64,000 nt of DNA from an uncultured Muribaculaceae bacterium (GCA_910586975.1 CAJUKX010000005.1:1-64000); one strand, 5' to 3'. Shown: positions 41,661-51,220, counted from the stretch's first letter. Translations and numbers: made by a program. Notes: generated by a model from the sequence alone, not told the origin.

Positions 41661-43517
41661 TCAGTTAATAATAATATTTTCTTTGGGCAGATGTTCAGAT
41701 ATGTCGCGGTGATGTACAAAAAATCCGCTGCATATAGATATTATGCCCACTCTGCCCAGCAGCATGGCTATACACAGCAATATTTTAGATTCGTCGCTCA
41801 GCAGGCTTGTGGCCCCGAGAGACGAGCCTACGGTGAACAGCGCTGACGTGACCTCAAACACCATTGATTTCATTTCGAGTGCGGGGTCGAATATCATTAC
41901 ACCGCCCAGAAAAAATGTAAACGACACCAGAGCAAGTGCCAGCACGGTATTGGCGCGACGCGTCGAGCCTATTGAAATGCTGCGGTCGTATGCCCAGGCA
42001 CTGCGGCTGGAGGTAAGGACCGAACGAACATTCAGAAAAATAGCGGCAAACGTGTTTACCTTTATACCGCCGGCAAGCGATTGCGACGCACCGCCTATCC
42101 ACATCTGTATCATCACTATCATCAGCGTAATGGGCAGGAACTGCGCCGGGTCTACCGATGCAAACCCGGCACTGCGTGGAATGAGCGAATTGAATACAGA
42201 TTGGCTCACTTTCTGCCACAGGGTCATTCCCTTTAAGGTATTGTCGTACTCAAAGAAGAAGAACAGTGCCGAGCACACGGCAAGTATGCTGAATGAGGTT
42301 ACCAACACAAGCTTGGTGTTGAGGTCGTAGAGATGCACAGGCTTTTCATAAAACTCTCCGCGCAGTCTTTTCCAAACTGACTTAATACGGGTAAACAGAA
42401 TATCCTTGAGGTTGACGAGTATAGGGAAGCCGATGGCTCCGGCAAGAATCAGCAATGACGTAACATTGTAAAGCGACTGGCCGGGAGTCATCAATGCCGG
42501 ATTGGCCATGCCCTGTGGCAGATTGGAAAATCCGGCATTGCAGAAAGAGGATAATGAATGGAATGCGGCAAAAATCATTTTATCATTATTATCCGGCAGC
42601 AATGTGTCGGGTATGGTGAAATATACGGCCACCGCACCGATAACTTCAAGAGTCAAGGTGAACACTATGATATATACCAATGTAGGGAGCAGCCGGTTCA
42701 TGGTCTTGGAGTAAACCATGTCGCGGATTAGCAGCTGATTGTAGATGGAAGTACTTCCGCTGAAAAACAATGCAAAAAAGCTCGTGAATGTAAGCACTCC
42801 TATACCGCCGATCTGAATCAGCACTGCCAGCACCGTGAGGCCGGTGGGTGTGAATGTGGCGGCTACGTCAACCGGTGTAAGCCCTGTGATACACACGGCC
42901 GATGTGGCTATGAAAAGCGAGTCGAAGTAATCTATAGGGGTGACTGTGCACTTGGGTAGCATCAGCACAAACGAGCCAATGAGTATGAAAAACAAGAAGC
43001 TGCCCGTAAGAAGCAGCGAGGGGTTGGTGCGACGTGATACCAACCGCATTATAGCGTAGCTGAATTCAACTACAGAATATGCCCCCACTACGGTATTCGT
43101 GTAATAATGGCTGTACAATATCTGCTCAAGAGCAGGAATCCACGGATGCTCCGGCTGAGGATATATATACTGTATGATGGTTGACAGTATGGCTATATTG
43201 GTTATCCACTTTATGACTTTTGTAGTATGGATGAGGTGCTTGAACTTGAATACGGTATTGAAAAGAACCTCAACCACAAATATACTCTGGCAAGTATGTA
43301 TGCAGCGGTTGATAATGCGCAGGTCGGAGGCTGAGTGGTCGTAGCCGGCAAGTATCACCAGGCTCACCAGGCTCACTACCGATGCTATCACCGCAAGTGA
43401 GCCTATCAGCGAGGCGAATACGTTGATGGCAGAGGCGAAATTATGAGTGAAAACACCATAGCGGTACCTGGCGGCCCTAAGTCGCTGTACCAGCCTTGTG
43501 TGTGTTTTTTCATTCAT
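41661..43517 (-). CDS. TrkH/KtrB-type potassium channel with N-terminal extension
   Basis: 618 aa. The C-terminal ~440 residues carry the four-repeat K+ transporter core, with selectivity-loop segments such as FIATSAVCITGLTPVDVA and HSLSSFCNAGFSN. The N-terminal ~170 residues add several extra helices (VFASLIGSLAVIASVVSLVS; IFVVEVLFNTVFKFKHLI), not present in classical KtrB (about 450 aa). Works with the adjacent RCK protein for K+ uptake. Confidence 0.9.
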   Translation of the reverse strand: MNEKTHTRLVQRLRAARYRYGVFTHNFASAINVFASLIGSLAVIASVVSLVSLVILAGYDHSASDLRIINRCIHTCQSIFVVEVLFNTVFKFKHLIHTTKVIKWITNIAILSTIIQYIYPQPEHPWIPALEQILYSHYYTNTVVGAYSVVEFSYAIMRLVSRRTNPSLLLTGSFLFFILIGSFVLMLPKCTVTPIDYFDSLFIATSAVCITGLTPVDVAATFTPTGLTVLAVLIQIGGIGVLTFTSFFALFFSGSTSIYNQLLIRDMVYSKTMNRLLPTLVYIIVFTLTLEVIGAVAVYFTIPDTLLPDNNDKMIFAAFHSLSSFCNAGFSNLPQGMANPALMTPGQSLYNVTSLLILAGAIGFPILVNLKDILFTRIKSVWKRLRGEFYEKPVHLYDLNTKLVLVTSFSILAVCSALFFFFEYDNTLKGMTLWQKVSQSVFNSLIPRSAGFASVDPAQFLPITLMIVMIQMWIGGASQSLAGGIKVNTFAAIFLNVRSVLTSSRSAWAYDRSISIGSTRRANTVLALALVSFTFFLGGVMIFDPALEMKSMVFEVTSALFTVGSSLGATSLLSDESKILLCIAMLLGRVGIISICSGFFVHHRDISEHLPKENIIIN

Positions 43518-43542
43518 AATTTCGCTCCCCCTTGTGTGCGTA

Positions 43543-45558
43543 CTATCGCGGTATGGCTGTTGCCGACAATTCTATTTCTTTTATCTGATTGTCTGTATCG
43601 TTGACGATTTCTTCATCGACCTGTTCCCATTGTGAATTTTTAGATTTGAATTCAGGAACTATGCGTTTCATTTCAGCCACAATGTCGTGATATTCGCCTT
43701 TTACGGTAAGTTCGTGCAGTGTGTCAATATGCGTTGCCACCTGCTCATAGTCGTATATTCTCACCTTGGCTATCATGATTTTATTATTGCGTGTGGCCAT
43801 GGTCATTTCCTTATCGTTGAGCAACTCCTCATACAGCTTTTCGCCGGGGCGGAGTCCGGTCTCCACAATTTCAATATCTACGCCTGGACGCAGCCCCGAC
43901 AGTGAAATCATGCGTGTGGCCAGATCATAGATTTTCACCGGTTTGCCCATGTCGAATACGAAAATCTCACCGCCATTGCCCATGGTTCCGGCCTGAAGTA
44001 CGAGCGAGCAAGCCTCGGGAATGGTCATGAAGTAACGTATGATGTCGCGGTGAGTCACCGTAACAGGGCCACCCTGCTCTATCTGCTTGCGGAAAAGAGG
44101 TATTACCGAGCCGTTTGAACCCAATACGTTGCCGAAACGAGTGGTGATAAAGCGGGTGGAGGGGCCGTCGTTGTGCGAGCGGTTGTAGTAGAAAAGACTC
44201 TGCACATATATTTCGGCTATACGTTTTGAAGCTCCCATCACATTGGTCGGGTTCACGGCCTTGTCGGTGGAGATCATCACAAATTTATCTATCTTGTATT
44301 TGAGCGCCAGATCTGCCACATTCTTTGTTCCGAGTACATTGGTAAGAATGGCTTCAGAGGGGTTCCTTTCCATCATAGGCACATGCTTGTAGGCGGCGGC
44401 ATGGAACACATATCGCGGACGATAGCGCTTGAATGCCTGCTCCACACGGCCTTTGTTTACAACGTCGGCTATGAAAAGATGTATCTTGGTGTCGGGATGC
44501 TCGGCTTCCATCTGCAACTGCAATTCGTGCATGGGAGTTTCGGCCTGGTCGAGCAGAATGATTTCTGATGCGTGGAGCTTGGTTACCTGGTTCACGATTT
44601 CAGAACCGATAGAACCGGCTGCACCGGTCACCATCACCACTTGTCCGCGTATGATTGATTCTACGGGAGTGGTATCGGTCTTGATAACGTCACGTCCTAA
44701 AAGGTCCTCGATGTTGATTGAGCGGACCGATGCTCCCTGATGTTTTTTGAGTCCGGTCGAGGGGTCGAGTTCTTCAACCTGGGTGAACATGTTGAGGTGG
44801 ACATGGTTGCGCAGGAACTCGTCGGCTATGCCGTTGCGCATGAACTGCAACTGGCCTGATGCGAAAATCAGGTTGTCGCAGGTATGTTTCTTGAATATTT
44901 CGGCTATGATTTCGGGTGAATAATTATAGATAGGAATATCGTTCAGTTCCTTTACGGTTTTCTCAGATGAATATATCAGCGCGGCCACAATGTTATATCG
45001 GCACTCGGGGTCGTTGTTAAGTGCCGTGGCGAATGACAGCGCATTCAGCGATGGGCCGAAGGCTATGGCACGTAATCTGTTGTGTTTGCTCGAAATGAGT
45101 TGGCGGTAAAGATACTTTATGGCAAGGCGGCTCAGCATCAGCAGTGTGAAAGTGAGCAGCATCACTACAAAAATATTCCATAACCCGAAGTAGGCATATC
45201 CATCGTATATAAATGTGCATGATGCTATGAAGAGCATAGTGCATGTAGCTATACCTGCGAGAGCCACAATGCGGTACATGTCTTCGAGTACCGACAGCCT
45301 TATTATATATCTGTAGGTCTTTACAGCCGGAATTACAGCAGCATATATCAGAAACGCCAATAAGCCCTGGGCAAATGGAGTGAAAATAAATCCTTCTTTG
45401 CCAAGGCTGGCCGACGGGCTGAACATATACGTGATAAAGCAGCTCAGTGCCACTACCATAAGGTCAAAGCAAAGCACGAGTTTGCTGGGACTTGGTGATT
45501 TGATGAACTTGTGGGCCAGCGAACTGTTTCCTACTAAATTTATTAATTTATTTCTCAT
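43543..45558 (-). CDS. Nucleotide-sugar epimerase/dehydratase (CapD/FlaA1/PglF type)
   Basis: 671 aa. Four N-terminal membrane helices, a CoA-binding-like middle domain, then an extended SDR domain with VMVTGAAGSIGSEIVNQVTK, AAYKHVPMMERNPSEAI and the active-site region MISTDKAVNPTNVMGASKRI. Acts on UDP-GlcNAc-type sugars for capsule or glycan synthesis at the membrane. Only 25 bp precede ktrB, so the operon joins surface glycan and K+ uptake genes. Confidence 0.9.
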   Translation of the reverse strand: MRNKLINLVGNSSLAHKFIKSPSPSKLVLCFDLMVVALSCFITYMFSPSASLGKEGFIFTPFAQGLLAFLIYAAVIPAVKTYRYIIRLSVLEDMYRIVALAGIATCTMLFIASCTFIYDGYAYFGLWNIFVVMLLTFTLLMLSRLAIKYLYRQLISSKHNRLRAIAFGPSLNALSFATALNNDPECRYNIVAALIYSSEKTVKELNDIPIYNYSPEIIAEIFKKHTCDNLIFASGQLQFMRNGIADEFLRNHVHLNMFTQVEELDPSTGLKKHQGASVRSINIEDLLGRDVIKTDTTPVESIIRGQVVMVTGAAGSIGSEIVNQVTKLHASEIILLDQAETPMHELQLQMEAEHPDTKIHLFIADVVNKGRVEQAFKRYRPRYVFHAAAYKHVPMMERNPSEAILTNVLGTKNVADLALKYKIDKFVMISTDKAVNPTNVMGASKRIAEIYVQSLFYYNRSHNDGPSTRFITTRFGNVLGSNGSVIPLFRKQIEQGGPVTVTHRDIIRYFMTIPEACSLVLQAGTMGNGGEIFVFDMGKPVKIYDLATRMISLSGLRPGVDIEIVETGLRPGEKLYEELLNDKEMTMATRNNKIMIAKVRIYDYEQVATHIDTLHELTVKGEYHDIVAEMKRIVPEFKSKNSQWEQVDEEIVNDTDNQIKEIELSATAIPR

Positions 45559-45673
45559 ACTCTATTAATGCAGCACTTGAGCTTTTGGCTCTATAAATAC
45601 TCTTTTGGTTCTAAAAGTTATGTTAAAAGTGAAATTCTGTTGCTTCAAGCCATTGAAAGCGGTATCAGCGACC

Positions 45674-46312
45674 CTAAACGTGGATTTTGGAAAGTCTGTC
45701 GGCGGTCATGCAACCAATCTCGTCAATAGTCAGGTCGGCCATTTTTTCGACGACTTCCCGGCTGTTGGTGGTGGCTATTCCAAGCACAAAAGCACCTGAA
45801 CGACGGCCGGCTTCAAGTCCGGCAATGGAATCTTCCACTACTACGAATTCACCTTTGGAAGCTCCCAGTCTTTCAGCCGCCAGCAGATAGCCTTGAGGAT
45901 CTGGTTTGGAGCGTGTAACATCTTCATCGGTGATAAGGGTGTCGATGTTTGCTTCAAGCTCAGGCAAAACGGTGAACAGATGTTTCATCTTTTTTAAATT
46001 GCTTGAGGTGACGATAGCAGTCTTTATGCCGATTTCTCTAAGCCCGTGCATGAGCGATACCGCACCATCATAAAGGCGGTATTCCATCTCATTCTCTTGC
46101 TTTATAAGTCGTTTTTTTATATCTTCCTGATTATCCTTATTAGGGAAATATTTAGTAAGAATATTAGACAATGTATTGCCTTTGATTACATCGGCGAAAC
46201 CTTCGATTCCGGTAGGGTATAATCTGTCCATCTCACTCCAGAAACAAGAATATATACCCTCAGTGTCGATTAATACTCCATCGAGGTCAAACAAGACTGC
46301 TTTTATACACAT
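45674..46312 (-). CDS. HAD phosphatase (beta-phosphoglucomutase-like)
   Basis: 212 aa. Motif I VLFDLDGVLIDTEG, motif II TAIVTSSN, motif III/IV SKPDPQGYLLAAERLGASKG then VVEDSIAGLEAGRRSGAFVL. A cap-1 insertion as in beta-phosphoglucomutase/phosphatase enzymes. Substrate is unknown. Confidence 0.9.
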   Translation of the reverse strand: MCIKAVLFDLDGVLIDTEGIYSCFWSEMDRLYPTGIEGFADVIKGNTLSNILTKYFPNKDNQEDIKKRLIKQENEMEYRLYDGAVSLMHGLREIGIKTAIVTSSNLKKMKHLFTVLPELEANIDTLITDEDVTRSKPDPQGYLLAAERLGASKGEFVVVEDSIAGLEAGRRSGAFVLGIATTNSREVVEKMADLTIDEIGCMTADRLSKIHV

Positions 46313-46339
46313 ATTATATTGGTGTTATGAATTAGAATG

Positions 46340-46347
46340 CAAAATTA
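46340..46347 (-). promoter_or_regulatory. -7 box for the HAD gene
   Basis: Minus-strand TAATTTTG 28 nt before the start codon. Confidence 0.5.
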
Positions 46348-46519
46348 GTGAAAGTATATGAAAAATCAGCCCTCTTTCATTAAAAAAGTAGATTAAGGGT
46401 GTGTTTCAATATTGTTCGATATTTTTTTATCAGTTTTTTGATTCTCTGCGAACTTTTTTGGAGGGAGGATGTTGTATAGATAGAAATTAATTATTAACTT
46501 AACAAAAAAATACAAAACT

Positions 46520-46750
46520 ATGAAAGCAGTACATGTAGCACTTGCCGCCTTTGGTGGCGCACTCGTAGGCGCAACAGCCGCACTTCTTCTTGCTCCCGAA
46601 AAAGGTTCAGACGCTCGCCGTCACCTCAAGGAATTCATCAAAGAAAAATGCCCCTTTGTTAAAGACAGCGATGTCGACGCCGTAGCCGACCGTATCGAAG
46701 ATATGATTGAATCGGCTGAAGTTGCAGCTAATCAAGTCGTTAAAAAGTAA
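46520..46750 (+). CDS. YtxH-domain protein
   Basis: 76 aa. N-terminal helix rich in small residues (ALAAFGGALVGATAALLLAP) and the EKGSDARR motif of YtxH-like envelope proteins, then a charged helix. First gene of a four-gene small-protein operon; a strong GGAGGGAGG precedes it by about 50 nt. Probably membrane-anchored and stress related, as in family relatives; not tested. Confidence 0.85.
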   Translation: MKAVHVALAAFGGALVGATAALLLAPEKGSDARRHLKEFIKEKCPFVKDSDVDAVADRIEDMIESAEVAANQVVKK

Positions 46751-46759
46751 AATGCTATA

Positions 46760-46954
46760 ATGAAAAAACTTACAATTTTCCTTGGTGGCGCCCTCGTGGG
46801 CGCAGCCGTAGCCGCTCTTTTCACCCCCGAACCGGGTGAAGACCTGCGCGAACGTATCAAGACTCTGCTTAGAAAGCGCGGCATTATCCAGCCCGACAAT
46901 GTAAGCGAGTTTGTAGAATTGATTGCCACGGAGATTGAGGAAAATAAAGTATAA
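46760..46954 (+). CDS. Second YtxH-like protein
   Basis: 64 aa. The same N-terminal pattern as the preceding gene (FLGGALVGAAVAALFTPEPG), so a paralogue by tandem duplication, 9 bp downstream, with a shorter charged tail ending EEIEENKV. Confidence 0.82.
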   Translation: MKKLTIFLGGALVGAAVAALFTPEPGEDLRERIKTLLRKRGIIQPDNVSEFVELIATEIEENKV

Positions 46955-47002
46955 GGCTCTAAGCCCGGCATGGCGTATGAGAACTGTGTCGGGCTTAGCC
47001 TT
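46953..47002 (+). terminator. Hairpin inside the YtxH/holin operon
   Basis: Stem AAGGCTCTAAGCCCGGCA with TGTCGGGCTTAGCCTT (2-nt bulge), then a T-rich TTTCCTTGATTTG. Likely an attenuator or partial terminator that lowers expression of the two downstream genes. Confidence 0.6.
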
Positions 47003-47062
47003 TCCTTGATTTGTCCGGATTATCGTGGCGCGTGACGTCTCAACTAATAATATATCTTTCAA

Positions 47063-47422
47063 ATGATGGACGACAGACAACAGGCCAACAATGTTCAAGG
47101 CCTTATTGATAATTTCAAGAAGCTGCTGGCCTTGAACTTAGACTATGCAAGGCTTACCGCCGCCGAGAAATTGACCATCCTGCTATCTACGATTGCATTC
47201 TACTCCATGGTGTGCATTCTGGGTACATTGGTGTTGATTTTCGTGTCGATAGGTGTAGGTCACTTGCTCGCTACCACAGTGGCAAGGGTTGCCGCATATC
47301 TCTATGTGGCCGGTTTCTATATGGTACTCTTTATCCTGCTCTTTGTGTTCAGAAAGAAGATTTTCATTGACCCTACAGCCCGCTTCATCTCAAAGCTATT
47401 TGTTAAACCTCCAGAGGAATGA
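47063..47422 (+). CDS. Holin-superfamily-III-like (YqjE-type) membrane protein
   Basis: 119 aa. Two closely spaced membrane helices at about 45-70 and 78-100 (FYSMVCILGTLVLIFVSIGV, AAYLYVAGFYMVLFILLFVF) after an amphipathic N-terminus (NFKKLLALNLDYARLTAAEK). This is the PF07332/YqjE pattern; despite the holin name, such chromosomal proteins are not lysis proteins. Confidence 0.8.
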   Translation: MMDDRQQANNVQGLIDNFKKLLALNLDYARLTAAEKLTILLSTIAFYSMVCILGTLVLIFVSIGVGHLLATTVARVAAYLYVAGFYMVLFILLFVFRKKIFIDPTARFISKLFVKPPEE

Positions 47423-47700
47423 ATAATATGACAATGCCTACACAATTACCCGGCGATAAAAAATGGAAAGGCTATACCCTTGAGCAACTTTCTTACGAGC
47501 GCACCGTGGCGCTGGCAAGAATTGAGGTGGAAAAGGAAGTGGCCACGGTTAACTACGGCCGGGCACGTAAGGGTAATTTCGGCCTTACAGCCTCGTTGTT
47601 CTCGCGCATCACTAATGTGCTTACTTACACCGACTATATAGTGATTGCTGTTCAGCTGTATCGCAGTCTTTCGCCGCTTTTCAAAAAGAAGAAAAAGTGA
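47419..47700 (+). CDS. Small basic protein of the YtxH/holin operon
   Basis: 93 aa, start overlapping the previous stop by 4 bp. Contains YTLEQLSYERTVALARIEVE, a helical mid-region and a very basic end (LFKKKKK). Position matches E. coli YqjK in the yqjCDEK locus, although no sequence kinship can be claimed by eye. Confidence 0.75.
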   Translation: MNNMTMPTQLPGDKKWKGYTLEQLSYERTVALARIEVEKEVATVNYGRARKGNFGLTASLFSRITNVLTYTDYIVIAVQLYRSLSPLFKKKKK

Positions 47701-47750
47701 AAAATTTTTGTTTAACCGACCTTTTTGTCTGATTAGTCGCAAAATTTAGT

Positions 47751-47758
47751 TACCTTTG
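47751..47758 (+). promoter_or_regulatory. -7 box for prmA
   Basis: TACCTTTG, 19 nt before the ATG. Confidence 0.45.
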
Positions 47759-47777
47759 CGAGATAAAATTCGCAAAG

Positions 47778-48626
47778 ATGAACGACTACGTAGAACTCAA
47801 ATTTACTCTTAGCCCTAATCCGGGTGAAGACGCTACCGACCTTCTGGCCGGAATGCTCGGTGATATTGGTTTTGAAAGTTTTGTACCGTCCGATCAAGGT
47901 CTGACGGCCTTTGTGGCATGTGGTTTATGGAACGAAGATGCCTTGAAAGAGGTGATAGATGAATTCCCTTTCAATTGCCGTATTGACTATACTCACTCTG
48001 TAATAGAAGGACGAGATTGGAATGAGGAATGGGAGAAAAACTATTTCCAACCTATTGTCATAGGCAATAAATGTGTGGTGCACAGCTCTTTCCATACCGA
48101 TATTCCGGCTGCTGAGTACGACATAGTCATTGACCCTAAAATGGCATTCGGCACAGGGCACCACGCCACAACATCGCTGATACTCGAACAGCTGCTCGAA
48201 CGCGACCTTAACTCCAAATCGGTTATCGACATGGGCACAGGCACAGGCATACTTGCACTTTTGGCAGCCATGAGGGGAGCATCGCCGGTCACCGGTATTG
48301 AGATTGATCCGTTTGCACAGGTCAATGCAGTGGAGAATGTTGCCCTCAACAATCATCCCGAAATTAAAATCATACTTGGCGATGCGCAAGCTCTCGATGA
48401 AGTTGAGCCTGCCGACATCTTTATCGCAAACATCAATAGAAACGTAATCACAGGCGATATCGACCGTTATGCCCGTCGGCTGCACGAGGGTGGTCTTATG
48501 CTGCTAAGTGGATTCTATGTAGAGGATATCGAGGTGGTGGAGAATGCCGCCAAGGCCGTGGGTCTCGAAAAAATCGGGTTTACCGAGCGCGACCGTTGGA
48601 CCTGCCTGCAATTACTAAAGAAATGA
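47778..48626 (+). CDS. prmA: Ribosomal protein L11 methyltransferase
   Basis: 282 aa. N-terminal L11-recognition domain then SAM-binding motif VIDMGTGTGILALLAAMRGA, IEIDPFAQVNAVENVALNN and ANINRNVITGDI; KMAFGTGHHATT is the PrmA hallmark. Trimethylates L11. Overlaps the next gene by 4 bp. Confidence 0.93.
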   Translation: MNDYVELKFTLSPNPGEDATDLLAGMLGDIGFESFVPSDQGLTAFVACGLWNEDALKEVIDEFPFNCRIDYTHSVIEGRDWNEEWEKNYFQPIVIGNKCVVHSSFHTDIPAAEYDIVIDPKMAFGTGHHATTSLILEQLLERDLNSKSVIDMGTGTGILALLAAMRGASPVTGIEIDPFAQVNAVENVALNNHPEIKIILGDAQALDEVEPADIFIANINRNVITGDIDRYARRLHEGGLMLLSGFYVEDIEVVENAAKAVGLEKIGFTERDRWTCLQLLKK

Positions 48627-49219
48627 GAAATATACTCAATATAAGCCGTTTGCTGATCGTTGCCGTCCTTCTATCGGCAACGGCATTGTCAAGTGCGGCG
48701 CAACAAGACAAAACCTCAAATAGCTTGCCGGGCTGGAATACGCGACCCATCGAAAAACCTGATGTCACAAAATTTGCATGGAGTGCAGAGTTTGGCAGCT
48801 CGGTAGATTTAAGCGGCAGCGACATGTCGTCAATCGACATTGGAGCATCGGTGGGTGTGAGTCACAAGTGGATTATGCTCGCCGGTATGGGGGTGGGAGC
48901 CAATATCATGATTTCCAATTCATGCCGTACGTATCCGCTTTATGCCGTTTTCCGCACCGATTTTTCAAGTTTCCTTAAAATCATGTTTGTAGAAGCCCGC
49001 GGCGGCATAGCTCTCAACTATCTGCATAATAATCAAAATCAGACCGACGCATACGCCGGTCTGTATCTTGGTTTCAATCTCGCTCGAGGCAAGAAGTTCA
49101 GAAGCTATATAACTGCAGGATACACATACGTAGGACGCAAGGATATCCTTGCAAATGAGGTACTCACCGAGTACAAACCGCTGTCGTTGGCCAGCGTAAG
49201 ACTCGGAGTCACTTTTTGA
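48623..49219 (+). CDS. Outer-membrane beta-barrel protein, unknown
   Basis: 198 aa from the ATG at 48623 (ATGA overlap with prmA); nine residues upstream are in frame but rejected. Signal peptide ends SSAAQQ. The body has strands with alternating aromatic residues (HKWIMLAGMGVGANIMISNS; YAGLYLGFNLARGKKFRSYI) and ends LGVTF, a barrel C-terminal Phe. Its 3' end overlaps the convergent EFR1 gene by 11 bp. Family not recognised. Confidence 0.75.
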   Translation: MRNILNISRLLIVAVLLSATALSSAAQQDKTSNSLPGWNTRPIEKPDVTKFAWSAEFGSSVDLSGSDMSSIDIGASVGVSHKWIMLAGMGVGANIMISNSCRTYPLYAVFRTDFSSFLKIMFVEARGGIALNYLHNNQNQTDAYAGLYLGFNLARGKKFRSYITAGYTYVGRKDILANEVLTEYKPLSLASVRLGVTF

Positions 49220-50000
49220 CGAGGTCTATCAGCAACCTTGATTGCCCTTTGCCTGCAGTGGCATTGGTGTATGATACCGCGTGGCGCGGACAAATGTGGT
49301 AGCAGCGCAGGCAAAATGCGCAATTGTCGCTCCACTGCGGACGCCCATCAACCATCTTTATGTTGCCAAGCGGGCAGCTTTGCGCGCAAATACCGCAGCT
49401 TATACATTCTTCGTTTGCAAAAAATGGTTTTGGCGACATTGCAAATCGCTTGAACCACGGGTATATTATGCCGGTTTTTATTCCGGCGAAACGTCCGCGT
49501 ACCAAATCGTTGATATATACGTCGTTCTCAGGGCTGAAGTTTGAGATTATTTTGCGGAGCATTTCTGCTATATGGTCTATGCGGCTGCCTGAGGCTTCTA
49601 TTTTCTGTTGCGCAACCTCAATGGGGTCGACATCAAATCCTTTCATCATCACGTATGTGTTTGGCATCTGTACCGAAAACGTATCGCGTCCTATCCAGCC
49701 GCGGTGGCTCAGTGCAGTGCGCCAAGTTTCATCGGTCTTGCCTACATCGTCACCACAGGTCATTACCGCAAAGTGCGGCAACTTGTGCGCCCCTGGTATG
49801 TTAAGACGCGAAATCCACTTCTTCAATACCGGCGGAATACCCCATGAATATACAGGGAATACCCAAATTATACGGCCGTCGGCCGGGCGTATCTCACCCG
49901 GCTTGTCAACCGGAAGTGAAACAATATCATCGCCCAGCCGTGCCGACAATTCATTTGCCACATACAGCGAATTGCCCGTACCTGAAAAACAGATTATCAT
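49209..50000 (-). CDS. EFR1-type ferredoxin with flavodoxin-like domain
   Basis: 263 aa. Flavodoxin-like fold at the N-terminus (MIICFSGTGNSLYVANELSA, WVFPVYSWGIP), then two 4Fe-4S motifs near the C-terminus (CISCGICAQSCPLGN and CAFCLRCYHICPRHA). Soluble electron carrier or small reductase. Overlaps the Smr gene by 4 bp. Confidence 0.9.
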   Translation of the reverse strand: MIICFSGTGNSLYVANELSARLGDDIVSLPVDKPGEIRPADGRIIWVFPVYSWGIPPVLKKWISRLNIPGAHKLPHFAVMTCGDDVGKTDETWRTALSHRGWIGRDTFSVQMPNTYVMMKGFDVDPIEVAQQKIEASGSRIDHIAEMLRKIISNFSPENDVYINDLVRGRFAGIKTGIIYPWFKRFAMSPKPFFANEECISCGICAQSCPLGNIKMVDGRPQWSDNCAFCLRCYHICPRHAVSYTNATAGKGQSRLLIDLVKK

Positions 50001-51085
50001 TTCTTTGTCAAGTTCTTTATTGTGACCTGCGTAGCTCCGAAGCCATACTCGCGGAACGACGCATCGGCTACATCATGTCCCTTGTAGCGATGATTCAGTT
50101 CTTTCATCAAGGCCGATCTAAGCACACCCTCGCCTTTACCATGGATGAATACAATCTTTTTACCTATATTTTTAAGATTTTCATCCATTATTTTACGGAA
50201 GGTATCTATCTGATAGTTAAGAATGTCGGCTTTTGAAAGTCCGTTAAGGTTATCGAGCAGCGCTCCTGCATGAAGATCAACTTCGAGAAGGTCGAGATTT
50301 GGCTTTGAACTCTTTGAAACCTTACTCACCGGACGGCTGCGCCTACGGTCCTCACGTTCTTTCTCGGCAAACGATTGCTTCAGGCTCTCAATGTCTATCG
50401 GCTTGGAATTACATATCTTGTCATTTTCCACGATAGACAATGCTATTACCTTGCTGTCGAAATATGGATTGGAAGTGAAACAGTGCAAACGGGCGAATTT
50501 TGTAGAATCAAAACGCTGTTCAAAATCTATGGCAGGCTTACGTGTGAAAGCCGCGTTGCGCTTGAATGGCAGGGCTTGCACAGAAATCCTGTCGATTTCG
50601 GGGAGCATGTCGGGGGTAAGCTCAAAGAGAAACTCCTGTGTGCCGGGTTCAATGAATCCGGCAAATCTCAGATCCCAGTCATTGCTTTCGTTGGGGCGGG
50701 TGGCAACCGTCATGTAAAGTCCGAAATTTGAATCATTAACCAAAAAAGCATCAAAAGAAGTTTCGCTAAGCCGTTTGAGGTCGGCGGCTTCAAATCCAAG
50801 CACAATGTTGAGCTTTTCGCCCTCGGGAGTTTCGGTTATCGGAGCCAACTGAGGCTTGGGCTTAGGGGCTGACGGAGCCGGAACTTCCTTGGTCTCTGAC
50901 TTCTTGGTCTTATTTTCAATCTTGTAAAATGTATCGCCCGAAGATACCACAACGCATTCGCGCAGAAGTGCAGGAGTTTCAAATCCATCATCATCCACGT
51001 ATGCTATCTGGCCGTCAATACGGGTTACATTGCCGCCTCCCACTGAATTCAGGAAGCGCACTATATCTCCAACTTTTGCAGTCAT
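49997..51085 (-). CDS. DUF2027/Smr domain protein
   Basis: 362 aa. An SH3-like start (MTAKVGDIVRFLNSVGGGNV), a DUF2027 beta-domain (about 95-225), and a C-terminal Smr domain (about 270-360) with LDLLEVDLHAG, KKIVFIHGKGEGVLRSAL and GFGATQVTI. Smr domains nick or bind nucleic acid, including stalled-ribosome mRNA. Missing the MutS2 ATPase part. Confidence 0.9.
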   Translation of the reverse strand: MTAKVGDIVRFLNSVGGGNVTRIDGQIAYVDDDGFETPALLRECVVVSSGDTFYKIENKTKKSETKEVPAPSAPKPKPQLAPITETPEGEKLNIVLGFEAADLKRLSETSFDAFLVNDSNFGLYMTVATRPNESNDWDLRFAGFIEPGTQEFLFELTPDMLPEIDRISVQALPFKRNAAFTRKPAIDFEQRFDSTKFARLHCFTSNPYFDSKVIALSIVENDKICNSKPIDIESLKQSFAEKEREDRRRSRPVSKVSKSSKPNLDLLEVDLHAGALLDNLNGLSKADILNYQIDTFRKIMDENLKNIGKKIVFIHGKGEGVLRSALMKELNHRYKGHDVADASFREYGFGATQVTIKNLTKK

Positions 51086-51220
51086 ATCGTTTTTATTTGC
51101 AAAGTTACGATTAATTTATGAAAAACATAGACTTAAATAGTCACTATGGATGTTAATATCCATAAAATCAGCGATAAAAACATGATGTAGAAATATATTT
51201 GTAGTTAAAATGAAAATATA

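Noticed and set aside
47063..47422. Phage lysis holin
   Set aside because: The family name is holin superfamily III, but the setting (YtxH genes, no endolysin or phage genes) fits a chromosomal YqjE-type envelope protein.
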